A DNA stretch of 35,331 bases from Methanothrix sp. (GTDB lineage Archaea > Halobacteriota > Methanosarcinia > Methanotrichales > Methanotrichaceae). Shown here piece by piece: positions 1-9,054 of the stretch. Under the pieces are notes generated by a model. That model did no database searches, was not told the origin of the DNA, and saw only the letters and a program-made list of their open reading frames with translations. The stretch's first letter is position 1. Each line of letters opens with the position of its first letter. Both the position numbers and the translations under genes were made by a program. The stretch is from NCBI GenBank assembly GCA_003857025.1, contig RPOO01000002.1:1-35331 (forward strand), read 5' to 3'.

Positions 1-515
1 GCTGCCATAGGGATGCCGAGGTCGCTGCACTCCTTCAGGAAATCCCCTGCTAAAAATCCGAGGCCTCCGGCATAAAAGGGCAGAGCATGGTGCAGCCCGT
101 ACTCGGCTGAGAAATAGGCGATATTATGCTTCTTAGGATCGGCGATATTCTCACCGAACCAGCCGCGGGAGATGTCCATGTAGCTCTCGAATCGAGCCAT
201 GACTGCGTCATAGTGCCTGAGAAAGTGAGGGTCTTGGGACGCAGCTTGCAGGGCTTCTTTATCCATGCGGTTGAGCATCTTTACCGGGTTGTGATTGCTC
301 AGATGCCAGCCCTGGCGGTTGAGCAGCTTGAAGACGGCTCTGCCTTCCGGATGCCAGCTCCACCAGAGGTTGTAGGCAAGCTCTCTAAGTCCGGAGAGCC
401 TTTCCGGCAAATGGGGAAATTTGTCTTTAACACCATACATAAATTTAGTCAGCTCCAGGCCAAGTCCATAAACCCTTCCAAGTCCACATATTTTTCCAGG
501 TCCATAAACTCTCAT
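1..515 (-). CDS. alpha-glucan (glycogen/maltodextrin) phosphorylase, N-terminal part, truncated by window edge
   Basis: Manual minus-strand translation is open from ATG at 515 to base 1: [81 protein letters not shown]...[54 protein letters not shown] and [26 protein letters not shown] are typical of archaeal-type alpha-glucan phosphorylases. The exact start is uncertain. Confidence 0.85.
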   Translation of the reverse strand, partial: [171 protein letters not shown]

Positions 516-686
516 CAAATTTAGGTTCTCTTGGAAGATATATCCTGCGATTCTTATATTATATTCTTGTATTATATAATTTTACTTCTTCTCTGCTGCT
601 ATCACAAAGGCGTTTTCGCAGCATCTCCCAGCAAGAGGAACTCAAAGCTGAAAAGCACTAAATAGTATACAGTCGAAGATTATTTT

Positions 687-1994
687 GTGAAAGCAAAGGC
701 GGAATTAAAACGCGTCCTGGGCCTCTTCGAGATCACGCTGTCCGGCATCGGCATAATCCTGGGTGCCGGCATCTATGCGCTCATCGGCGAGGCGGCGGGC
801 CTGGCAGGAAACGCCGTATGGCTCTCGTTTGCCATCTCGTCGCTGGTCGCCCTCCTCACCGGCCTGGCCTACGCGGAGCTGTCGTCCATGTTTCCCAGGG
901 CCAGCGCCGAGTATGAGTACACGGCGCAGGCATTCAGCCGCTTTCCCGCCTTCGTCATCGGCTGGCTGATCATATTCAGCGGCGTAATCGGAGCCGCCAC
1001 CGTCTCTTTGGGCTTTGCCGGATACTTTCAGGCACTGACGGGGGCACCAATTCTGCCTGCCGCCCTGGTGCTGGTGGCCCTCCTGGCCGTCCTGATCTTC
1101 ACCGGCATCAAACAGTCGGCAAGGTTCGCCATCGCCTTCACACTGATCGAGGCGGCGGGGCTCTTCTTTGTGATAGTTGTCGGCATTCCTCATCTGGGCA
1201 GCGTCAATTATCTGGAGATGCCCTTCGGCCTTTCCGGCGTCTTTCAGGCATCGGCTCTGATATTCTTTGCATTCATCGGCTTTGAGGATATGGTCAAGCT
1301 TTCCGAGGAAGCGGAAGATCCGGAAAAGAACATTCCTCGCGGATTGATTCTGGCCATCTCGGCGAGCATCATTCTGTATATTCTGGTAGCACTGTGCGCC
1401 ACAAGCGTCCTTGGCTGGCAGGAGCTTTCCACCTCATCCGCTCCGTTTTCCGATATTGCCCATGCCGCTTTGGGCCGGAACGCCTCGCTTGCCATATCAG
1501 TGATGGCGCTCTTTGCTACCACCAACACCGTGCTGCTCATGCTCCTGGCGGCATCCAGGATCGTCTTCGGCATGGCGGAATCCTCGTCGCTTCCTTTGAT
1601 TTTGGCGTCTGTTCACCCGCGCACCAAAACGCCCTGGGCGGCCGTAGTCCTGGTCACGATAATGTGCATGGCATTTGTCTTTCTGCAGGACATATCGTTC
1701 GTGGCCAACGTCAACAATTTCACAGTCTTTCTGACTTTTATGGTCATCAACGCCGCCCTGATACGTCTCCGCTACAGGAGGCCGGAATTGGCCAGGCCCT
1801 TTCGGGTGCCTTTTTCCTGGGGGAAGCTGCCGATTCTGCCGCTTTTAGGCATCGTCGTCAATCTCTTCCTGATGCTGCAGCTCTCCTGGTCGGCTATTGC
1901 TCTTGGCGCTGGATTGACCATCCTCGGCGCGGCGGCGGCGCATTTTCTGGATAAGTCTTCTTCAAGTTCGGAGGACACGGCTCAGAAGGTGTAA
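687..1994 (+). CDS. APC-family amino acid permease
   Basis: 435-aa multi-TM protein with GTG start; N-terminal LGLFEITLSGIGIILGAGIYALIGEAAGLAG and FIGFEDMVKLSEEAEDPEKNIPRGL are typical of the APC superfamily. Confidence 0.9.
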   Translation: MKAKAELKRVLGLFEITLSGIGIILGAGIYALIGEAAGLAGNAVWLSFAISSLVALLTGLAYAELSSMFPRASAEYEYTAQAFSRFPAFVIGWLIIFSGVIGAATVSLGFAGYFQALTGAPILPAALVLVALLAVLIFTGIKQSARFAIAFTLIEAAGLFFVIVVGIPHLGSVNYLEMPFGLSGVFQASALIFFAFIGFEDMVKLSEEAEDPEKNIPRGLILAISASIILYILVALCATSVLGWQELSTSSAPFSDIAHAALGRNASLAISVMALFATTNTVLLMLLAASRIVFGMAESSSLPLILASVHPRTKTPWAAVVLVTIMCMAFVFLQDISFVANVNNFTVFLTFMVINAALIRLRYRRPELARPFRVPFSWGKLPILPLLGIVVNLFLMLQLSWSAIALGAGLTILGAAAAHFLDKSSSSSEDTAQKV

Positions 1995-2009
1995 ACGCAA
2001 GAACGTGAT

Positions 2010-2555
2010 ATGGATGCGAGAGCAATATATGAAGGCGACAATGTGAGGGTCACAAAGTACGTAATAACCTCCCCCGAGTGCACCGATATCCTTCCATCTG
2101 ACGTATCCTCGATGGTCTATGATTCAAAACACAGCGTAAACGTCAAAGAGACCTGCTTTGGGGCAATCATCGACGGCGAGGAGGACGGGATCAAGCTTCT
2201 TATCGAGGAGATCAGGGCACTTGATCCGCCGGGGATTTTTATTAAAGACCGAGGATTCCCTCCGGGAGACCCCAGGCGCTGCAGAGGACCGACTTGCGGC
2301 TCTCCGAATAAGATAGTCTCGCTCGCTTTTGGTCGCCGTGCCGGAGGGGCCAGGACGGGCTATTGCATGATCGAGGCAGAGTCGAGGATGTTGCCCATGA
2401 TCTCAAGAGCCCTTGCATTCCAGGCTAAAGGAGAAACTGATGCCCCGGAAAAAGCCGCCGCGACAAAGCGGCCTCTGGATAAAATGAAACTGGAAGAGAT
2501 CATCAAGGATGAGCTTCCTTTAGGTTCATGGCTAAAGTGGACTGATTGCCACTAA
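2010..2555 (+). CDS. probable methanogenesis marker protein 6
   Basis: 181 aa; YVITSPECTDILPSDV...VKETCFGAIIDGEE...IFIKDRGFPPGDPRRCRGP...RTGYCMIEAESRMLPMISRAL resembles the methanogen-restricted marker 6 family from memory. No search was possible. Confidence 0.6.
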   Translation: MDARAIYEGDNVRVTKYVITSPECTDILPSDVSSMVYDSKHSVNVKETCFGAIIDGEEDGIKLLIEEIRALDPPGIFIKDRGFPPGDPRRCRGPTCGSPNKIVSLAFGRRAGGARTGYCMIEAESRMLPMISRALAFQAKGETDAPEKAAATKRPLDKMKLEEIIKDELPLGSWLKWTDCH

Positions 2556-2577
2556 ACCGGCTTGATCTCCAGCAGCG

Positions 2578-5500
2578 TTATTTTTTCGCCAATGCCTTTT
2601 CCACCAGCCCCCTGCCCCGGTCCTTGAGATAGCTCTGCAAGACCTCCTGCACCATAACCATAAACTGCTCCTGGCTGTAGCTCAGCTTTGCCGCCAACCG
2701 CTCAACCATCGGCTCGACGTTCTTGACCTCATCGCTCTTGATGCTCCTTAAAACCACGGCGGCCAGAGCCATCAGGCGCAGGCCCTCCGGCATCTTATTC
2801 ATCTGCACGGCTAGAGCGCCGAGCTGGAAGAAGGCCCCCGCCTCGCCCGGCTTGTCGCAAAGGTCCTGGTAGACGTGCAGAGCGCCTCGGAAATTCTCCC
2901 AGGCGGCCTCTTTGTTGCCCCTCTGGGACTCGATCAGGCCGAGGTTGTGCAGAATGGCCGCCTCCCCCCGCAGCTCGCCAATCTCGCGCTTGAGTTGGAG
3001 GGCTTGCCGGAACTCCTCTACCGCAGGATCATAGTCACCCTTCTCGAAGTCGATGGAGGCCAGAGCATATTGCGCTTCGGCCATGCTCGGCCGGTCATCG
3101 ATACGACTCAGCAACGCCACGACCCGCGCCAGCCTGGTCCGGGCAGCCTCAAGGTTGCCGCGGTTGAAGTCGAGCATGGCCATGCTCTGCAGCGTAGAGG
3201 ACAGACTGCGCAGATCTCCCAGTTTCTCCAAGATATCGAGGGTTTTTTGCATCTTTTCCATGGCAGCGTCGTAGTCCTTCTGCAGCAAATCGATCGACGC
3301 AAGCCCCTGCAGCGCTGCCGCCACCCCGGCTGTATCGCCCTCGACGCGGCAGATCTCCTCAGCTTGGCAAAAGCTCTCACGTGCCTGCTCGTTCTTACCC
3401 TGGCGGAGAAGGAGCATGCCCAGGCCCTGAAGGGCAATTCTATCCGGACCGCTCTCCAGGGCGCGAGCGTACCATTCTGCAGCTTTGGAAAAATTGCCCA
3501 GCTCCATAAAGGCTTGCGCAATCCAGTTCATAGGCTCGGGATGCTTTTCCATTCCCAGGATCGGCAGGTTTTGCCGGATCACTTCCGCATAGTAGCCCCG
3601 CCGAACCAAATAGCTGCTGATGCGGCTCGTGACGGTTCTTGCATTCGGCGTGTCTCCAGCGGCAAGATAGTGCCCCCGCGCCTCCAGCAATGCATCTAAC
3701 CGAGAAAGCCCGAGCATTGATGCCTGTCCTTCTTCCGCCAGATCCCTCAGAAACACTGCTGCCGCCTTTTCCGCTGCGACTCGCTCCTCCGGCAACAGAG
3801 CCTCCAGGAAACCGGGCCGGAGGAAGGGCTGCACGCAGAGCAGCTTTCTCACAGGATAAGCCAGCATGAGCCGCTGCAATTTCCCAGCCAATTCATCAGC
3901 AGCACTCTCCGAGATCCCGGCTGCGGCCGCCAGGCCCGCAGAATTGACGGCTATTCCGAAAACCGCCGCCCGACCCAAGGAGAGACGCAAATCCGGGCCC
4001 AAGAGGGAGAGCCCTGCTTTCGGGATGTCGTCGCTGCTTTGAATTCCATCACCGATCCTGGCCGCTTGCGTGGCCGGAGCCAGGAGGCCGGGATTTCCCG
4101 CCGCCAGAGAATAAAGCTTGAAAAGCTCTTCGTAGCCGGTCTCGCCGCGGCGATACCGCTCAGTCACTGCCTCGTCCAGCAGCAGGAATTTGATAAATGC
4201 GCTCCCGGCCAGGCCCGACAGCGGCCACTCCCAGGCACGCTTGGGCAGTGTCAATGCATCGGCGGGAAGAGCCGAGCAGGTGATGATAGCCCGGCTGCTC
4301 TCCATTCCCTTCAGAGTCTGCAAATAGAACGCCGCCAGCTCTGCATCGTTGATGCGGCCAGTCTTCTCTTCCAGGCCCAGGCCGTCCCACAGGATCAGAT
4401 ATTTTCCCTCATTAAGCAATTTTTGCGCGCTCTTCAGCCTGTCCGCCAGGGGCGTTTTTGCGTCTCGCAGATCCTGTGCCTCCTTCGGCTTGCCGATCCT
4501 GGTCAAAAAGCCGATGACCGCCTCCAGGAATCGCGCTGCGCTCAAGGGATTATTTCGAGAGCTGTAGACGGGAATGATGGAATATCCGAAAAGAGCAAGC
4601 TGCCGGGCGAGCCTGGTGGCCAGAGCGCTTTTGCCCATGCCGCTCTTTCCTGTGATGACAATCGTGCGAGCCGCGCCGCTTTGCATAGCCGGAAGGAGAC
4701 GATGCAGATCCCGTCTTCGGTTCACGAAATTGAATGCATGTCCCTCTGCCATTCCCGGCAGAGGCTCCAGAACATTCCTGACAGTATCCCAATTTGTTGC
4801 GCCCCCCGGCGTCTTGTCGGCATCAAATATGCGTTGTTGATCTGTGGAAGAGTATAGAATCGGCAGGGCGCAGACTTTTCCTTCCTTGAGGCATGAATCC
4901 CGAGCATCTCGACGGGCCGTTCCCAGTGCCTCGCCAATGGACTTGCCCTGCGCCAGTGCTTCGTAGAATGCAGCCGCTGAGGCTGCTGAACCATTCCAGG
5001 CCACAGCCAGAGGCAGATGCTCCGCCGCGCTCATGGCCAGCAGATCAAGAGATTCTGGGTGATCATTCTGGCAGCCACCGAAAATGAGACACTGCACGCC
5101 GCACCCCTTCAAAGCTTCTGCCACTTCAGTTCCGGTCTTTGCATCCGACCGACCATCCTCGTCCTGCACGACAAAGAGCGCCTTGCCGCTCGAAATCTTT
5201 GCCAGCCCGACGAGATGAACCAGGTGTGGGCGAAAAGTTTTGGCATGCATTTTCAGCTCATCGAACGTGCCGAGGTCGCCGATCTGCAGGACTGCATCCC
5301 GGCCTTCCATCGTCCGCAAGAAGCCCTGCTCCTCCAGAGCATAATCAAGAGGCTCGCAGGCCACAAAGAGCACGCGTAAAGGCCCCGGCTCAAGCTTTGC
5401 GCTCTGGATTTGAGAGGCTGTCTGCGCCGCCTCGGCCATCGGACGGCGAACTATGCTGAACCTTTCGCTAAAACCGACCGCCTCACCGGCGAATTTTAGA

Positions 5501-5850
5501 TACTCCCAGGGGAGCTGCAAAGCATCGGGACTGGTAGACGCGACGATCAGGTCCCCGCCTGATGAGAGTCGGCCCTTGAAGTCCTGCCAACCCTTCTCGA
5601 AGAATAACTGGAAGAGCCCGTCACCCAGGATGGAGAGGTAGTCCTGCGCCTCCCTGACCGCGCAGCCTTTTCGGAAGAGCGAGGCATATTGCGCCGCCAT
5701 CTCCCGCACCTGCTGGGATTCGACCGGGGTCAATTGCCCTTCCGATACGACATCTTCACCAATCAAGATCCTGCAGGAAAAGGCCCTCGCCCCCGTGCCT
5801 CCCGCTTCGGAAATAGTGATCGCTATCCTCTGATCTAGCTTCTGACTCAT
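2578..5850 (-). CDS. CHAT-like domain / STAND-type NTPase / TPR-repeat protein
   Basis: N-terminal LQLPWEYLKFAGEAVGFSERFSIVRRP and C-proximal LAVAWNGSAASAAAFYEALAQGKSIGEALGTARRDA fit CHAT. Walker A is ITGKSGMGKSALATRLARQL. About 8 C-terminal TPR-like units follow (LQGLGMLLLRQGKNEQARESFCQAEEI... etc.). The ORF track gives 5892, but ATG at 5850 (MSQKLDQRIAI) follows a GGAGGAAT ribosome-binding motif and avoids overlap with the upstream gene. Confidence 0.85.
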   Translation of the reverse strand: MSQKLDQRIAITISEAGGTGARAFSCRILIGEDVVSEGQLTPVESQQVREMAAQYASLFRKGCAVREAQDYLSILGDGLFQLFFEKGWQDFKGRLSSGGDLIVASTSPDALQLPWEYLKFAGEAVGFSERFSIVRRPMAEAAQTASQIQSAKLEPGPLRVLFVACEPLDYALEEQGFLRTMEGRDAVLQIGDLGTFDELKMHAKTFRPHLVHLVGLAKISSGKALFVVQDEDGRSDAKTGTEVAEALKGCGVQCLIFGGCQNDHPESLDLLAMSAAEHLPLAVAWNGSAASAAAFYEALAQGKSIGEALGTARRDARDSCLKEGKVCALPILYSSTDQQRIFDADKTPGGATNWDTVRNVLEPLPGMAEGHAFNFVNRRRDLHRLLPAMQSGAARTIVITGKSGMGKSALATRLARQLALFGYSIIPVYSSRNNPLSAARFLEAVIGFLTRIGKPKEAQDLRDAKTPLADRLKSAQKLLNEGKYLILWDGLGLEEKTGRINDAELAAFYLQTLKGMESSRAIITCSALPADALTLPKRAWEWPLSGLAGSAFIKFLLLDEAVTERYRRGETGYEELFKLYSLAAGNPGLLAPATQAARIGDGIQSSDDIPKAGLSLLGPDLRLSLGRAAVFGIAVNSAGLAAAAGISESAADELAGKLQRLMLAYPVRKLLCVQPFLRPGFLEALLPEERVAAEKAAAVFLRDLAEEGQASMLGLSRLDALLEARGHYLAAGDTPNARTVTSRISSYLVRRGYYAEVIRQNLPILGMEKHPEPMNWIAQAFMELGNFSKAAEWYARALESGPDRIALQGLGMLLLRQGKNEQARESFCQAEEICRVEGDTAGVAAALQGLASIDLLQKDYDAAMEKMQKTLDILEKLGDLRSLSSTLQSMAMLDFNRGNLEAARTRLARVVALLSRIDDRPSMAEAQYALASIDFEKGDYDPAVEEFRQALQLKREIGELRGEAAILHNLGLIESQRGNKEAAWENFRGALHVYQDLCDKPGEAGAFFQLGALAVQMNKMPEGLRLMALAAVVLRSIKSDEVKNVEPMVERLAAKLSYSQEQFMVMVQEVLQSYLKDRGRGLVEKALAKK

Positions 5851-5854
5851 TTGT

Positions 5855-6784
5855 TTATTCCTCCTCCGTCCTTTTGCCGGTTTGACCATCATTCGATTTG
5901 CCGTTCAAATCACGGCTCAATTCGCAGTAATCCTTTGGCTCCATGTGCACTACCACATCCTCCACGCCCTCGACGGAGCCTTTGATCCGGTCTTCGACCT
6001 CTTCTGCAACTTTATGCGCCGCCTCAAGCGATAAAGACGAGTCCACGCCGATATGCAAATCCACATACATCTGCCCCGGCGCTCCCCTTGTTCGGATGCG
6101 GTGGCAGCTGCACACTCCCGGCACGGACATTGCCAGCTTTGCGATGACGTTCTCCTCGATCAAAGCTTTGTCCAGCAGTATCTTGGAGCTGTCTTTGATG
6201 ATCTCAAGGCCGGTCAGGATGATCAATCCGGTGATGAGCAAAGCAATGATGGGATCGGCCAGAGGGTAGCCCATCTTGACTGCCACCAGGCCGGCGATGA
6301 CCCCCACAGAAGCATAGACATCGCTGCGAGTATGCATGGAATCGGCCACCAGAATGCTGCTCTTCAGCCTCCTGCCAATGATGTACTCGTATGCGGCGAT
6401 GCCCACATTGATAGCAAGCGTCCCGCCCATGATGGCAAAGCTGATTTCATTGACCTCCGGCACAGCCGGATGGAGGACGCGATTGGTTGCAGCCATGACT
6501 ATCTGGAAGCAACTGGCGAAGAGAAGAACGGCAATCCCCAAAGACGCAAATGTCTCAAACTTGGAGTGTCCGTAAGGATGCTCCCGATCGGGGGGGCGCG
6601 AGGCCAGGGAGATGCCTACCAGGCCGATGATGTTGGAGCAGGAATCAAAGAGCGAGTGCAGCCCGTCCGAGGTCATTGACAGCGAGCCGGTATACAGCCC
6701 CCATCCGCCCTTTGCCAGAGCCACAAGTAAATTTAATATGAAGACAATTATAAGAATACGCCTGACCGTCGCGTAGTATGTCAT
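5855..6784 (-). CDS. cation diffusion facilitator (CDF) family transporter
   Basis: 309 aa; TSDGLHSLFDSCSNIIGLVGI, DREHPYGHSKFETFASLG, ADSMHTRSDVYASVGVIAG and a cytoplasmic ferredoxin-like C-terminal domain. Confidence 0.93.
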   Translation of the reverse strand: MTYYATVRRILIIVFILNLLVALAKGGWGLYTGSLSMTSDGLHSLFDSCSNIIGLVGISLASRPPDREHPYGHSKFETFASLGIAVLLFASCFQIVMAATNRVLHPAVPEVNEISFAIMGGTLAINVGIAAYEYIIGRRLKSSILVADSMHTRSDVYASVGVIAGLVAVKMGYPLADPIIALLITGLIILTGLEIIKDSSKILLDKALIEENVIAKLAMSVPGVCSCHRIRTRGAPGQMYVDLHIGVDSSLSLEAAHKVAEEVEDRIKGSVEGVEDVVVHMEPKDYCELSRDLNGKSNDGQTGKRTEEE

Positions 6785-6961
6785 CGAAATAGATATGCTC
6801 GGCTGGTGATAAATAAGTTTTTGAGCGAGTTCGAAGCCGCGGCGAAATGAAGCGAAGAAGAGCCGAAGCGATGCGGATTCGACTTATAATGAAGTTGGAA
6901 GCGAAGCCGGGCATAAAGCAGCATAAAACATTGCGAAGTTGGAGCAAAAAGCAAGACCGAG

Positions 6962-7384
6962 TTGATTTGCATGATCATAACCAGATACATTGAGTTTGAG
7001 ACCCGCAGCGGCGACCTGAAAGATATTACTGAAGAAGTGCAGGGCATAGTCCTGGACTCCGACCTGGAAGCGGGAACGGCCACCGTTTTCGTCCCCGGAG
7101 CGACGGGGGCCGTGACGACCATCGAATACGAGGACGGCCTGGCTTCGGACCTCGGCGATGCCCTGCAGAGGCTCGCGCCCCAGGAGATCGATTATGCTCA
7201 TAACCTGCGATGGCATGACGGAAACGGCCATTCGCACATTCGAGCTTCGCTGATCGGTCCGAGCCTGGTGGTTCCCTTTTCCGGGAAAAGACTGATGCTG
7301 GGAACCTGGCAGCAAATCGTCTTCCTGGAACTGGACAACCGGCCACGGCATCGAAAGATAATCGTGCAGATTATGGGTGAATAG
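6962..7384 (+). CDS. YjbQ / UPF0047 family protein
   Basis: IEFETRSGDLKDITEEVQGIVLDSDLEAGTATVFVPGATGAVTTIEYEDGL...AHNLRWHDGNGHSHIRASLIGPSLVVPFSGKRLMLGTWQQIVFLELDNRPRHRKIIVQIMGE matches the family pattern (GTWQQI, FxELDxRxRxR). The start may be M4 (6971). Confidence 0.9.
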   Translation: MICMIITRYIEFETRSGDLKDITEEVQGIVLDSDLEAGTATVFVPGATGAVTTIEYEDGLASDLGDALQRLAPQEIDYAHNLRWHDGNGHSHIRASLIGPSLVVPFSGKRLMLGTWQQIVFLELDNRPRHRKIIVQIMGE

Positions 7385-7444
7385 AACCCGCGGCAGCAAA
7401 ACAAGCCTTCTGGGCCATCGATTTGACCTCGAAGGCAATTGCAG

Positions 7445-8098
7445 TCAGACAACCAGTAACTTGACCGGCAAACCCTGACGCGCCAGATCATCAGACTGCA
7501 AGATTCTGTGGTTGTTGTCTCCGTCCACTAACGTGATATTCAAGAGCTGCCAGTAGCCGGTTTCTACCATGTTCATGTCGTCTTTGGGAAGACGCATACG
7601 CACCGTGTAGATGCCGTCTTTCGAGCCGCCGGAAGTCCGGTTTCCCGAATTAAAGAGCGCCACTGCCGTCTGACTGCTGGACGGTGCCTCAAAATACACA
7701 GCCGATGCCCACAGGCCGCTCTGGTCGTCTATGATGTGGGCGGTTAGGTTGACGGTCTGATCCGATCTCGATGAGATTGTCGTCGGCTCAAAATCAAAGC
7801 CGGCCAGACTTGGCGGCTGATCATCAGCCAGGGCACCAGCACCGGCTGCCTGGGATTGTGGTGGAACCAGCGGATCGATTGCATCCGAAGAAGAAAAGCA
7901 CTCGCTGCTGCCGGCAAGCTTGATGGTCTTCTGCATTGAGAAGGCCCCTATCAAATCCTCGGAGCTGCTGCCGTAGGCGAAGGCCGGGCAAGATAGAATC
8001 CAAGCAAATAAAATTAACTCGATCAGAATCGCTGCAAGCGAAAATCGTGCTCTAAACCATAGATGCTCCATCAATACAATCATATCAATGGAAAGCAA
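7445..8098 (-). CDS. secreted or membrane-anchored hypothetical protein with Ig-like/beta-sandwich C-terminus
   Basis: 217 aa; N-terminal hydrophobic segment FSLAAILIELILFAWILSCPAFAYG, then DFEPTTISSRSDQTVNLTAHIIDDQSGL...SGGSKDGIYTVRMRLPKDDMNMVETGYWQLLNITLVDGDNN. Confidence 0.65.
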   Translation of the reverse strand: MLSIDMIVLMEHLWFRARFSLAAILIELILFAWILSCPAFAYGSSSEDLIGAFSMQKTIKLAGSSECFSSSDAIDPLVPPQSQAAGAGALADDQPPSLAGFDFEPTTISSRSDQTVNLTAHIIDDQSGLWASAVYFEAPSSSQTAVALFNSGNRTSGGSKDGIYTVRMRLPKDDMNMVETGYWQLLNITLVDGDNNHRILQSDDLARQGLPVKLLVV

Positions 8099-8244
8099 AT
8101 ATATGTTTTCCTGAAATATGTTTTCCCAAAGCGCCTACCATTTGATTTTGCCGCTTTCGTTTCCTTGAATATTAAATATTCTCGAAATCTCGGCATGATC
8201 GGTAACTATTATTAGGATTCTTTTCGTTCATGGAGAAACTGATC

Positions 8245-8272
8245 GGGAGCAATCTAATGGGAGCAATCTAAT
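8245..8272 (+). repeat. two tandem 14-bp copies of GGGAGCAATCTAAT
   Basis: Exact: 8245-8258 and 8259-8272. Confidence 0.9.
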
Positions 8273-8377
8273 AGAAGTGCGTGAAGGCAAAAAGTGCTGT
8301 ATGAAAACTCCTTGCTGCTGATTTCTCTAGTCGCCTATCTTATCAATCTCTTTTGATAGGCCAGGATTCCAGGCACT

Positions 8378-8860
8378 TTAAACATCGAATAAACGAGTTT
8401 TCCGGCGTGCATCACAAGCGCATATCGCATTCCTTAACCCATTCCAATCGCAGTCATAATGCAAGGGCCAATATTTTCTCAGCATCTCGGCAAGTTCACC
8501 CATCTTCACCGGCTTGCTTACATAATCATCCATGCCGGCTTCAAGACACTTCTCCCGAAACCCCTGAAAGCCGCTGGCGGTTAATGCAATAATCTTAAGC
8601 CGCTCATTCGGCAGTCGTTGGCGGATAATTTTAGTAGCCGTCAGGCCGTCCATCCGAGGCATGCAGATGTTCATCAGGATTATGTCATACGACTGCCGCT
8701 CAAGGGCCAACAAGACTTCGAAACCGTTTGAAGCCGTATCTACAGAGCATCCCATATGCCTGAGCATTAGCTGCAAGACTTTCATATTTAATGCATCATC
8801 TTCTGCCAGCAAAATATGCAGCCCACTGACGCCAAAATTTCCAATCATTAAACCATACAA
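8378..8860 (-). CDS. stand-alone receiver (REC) domain protein, phosphoacceptor Asp replaced by Asn
   Basis: LLAEDDALNMKVLQLMLRHMGCSVDTASNGFEVLLALERQSYDIILMNICMPRMDGLTATKIIRQ...IIALTASGF...VSKPVKMGELAEMLRKYWPL: whole REC fold, with LMN in place of LMD. Confidence 0.9.
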   Translation of the reverse strand: MYGLMIGNFGVSGLHILLAEDDALNMKVLQLMLRHMGCSVDTASNGFEVLLALERQSYDIILMNICMPRMDGLTATKIIRQRLPNERLKIIALTASGFQGFREKCLEAGMDDYVSKPVKMGELAEMLRKYWPLHYDCDWNGLRNAICACDARRKTRLFDV

Positions 8861-9054
8861 CTGATAGTACTGAATTATATTTAAGCTTATTCACAAGAAA
8901 TTAATAACGAAATATATTATATTAGATATGCCAAATAATCAGTCAATCATAATTAAATAATTAAATAAGTTGGCAAAGATCGGAGCGATGCTTGATCCAA
9001 AAATGCTTGACTCGATGGTAGTGCGAACCATAAAAAATAATTAGTAATGAGATA

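Noticed and set aside
126-524. 132-aa plus-strand ORF
   Set aside because: Antisense to the clearly coding phosphorylase N-terminus; composition is that of a shadow ORF.
705-1193. 162-aa minus-strand ORF inside the permease gene
   Set aside because: Antisense shadow of a convincing multi-TM permease; charged low-complexity composition (GEDQDGQEGHQHQGG).
2875-5379. Several plus-strand ORFs (274, 272, 120 aa etc.) over the CHAT-TPR gene
   Set aside because: Antisense to a long domain-supported ORF in a GC-richer region; no recognisable motifs.
6884-7491. Minus-strand ORFs (184, 106, 97 aa) over YjbQ
   Set aside because: Antisense to a well-supported family protein.
8975-9035. AGCGATGCTTGA motif shared with about 24890-24910
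   Set aside because: Only about 12 bp similarity embedded in AT-rich sequence; likely chance.
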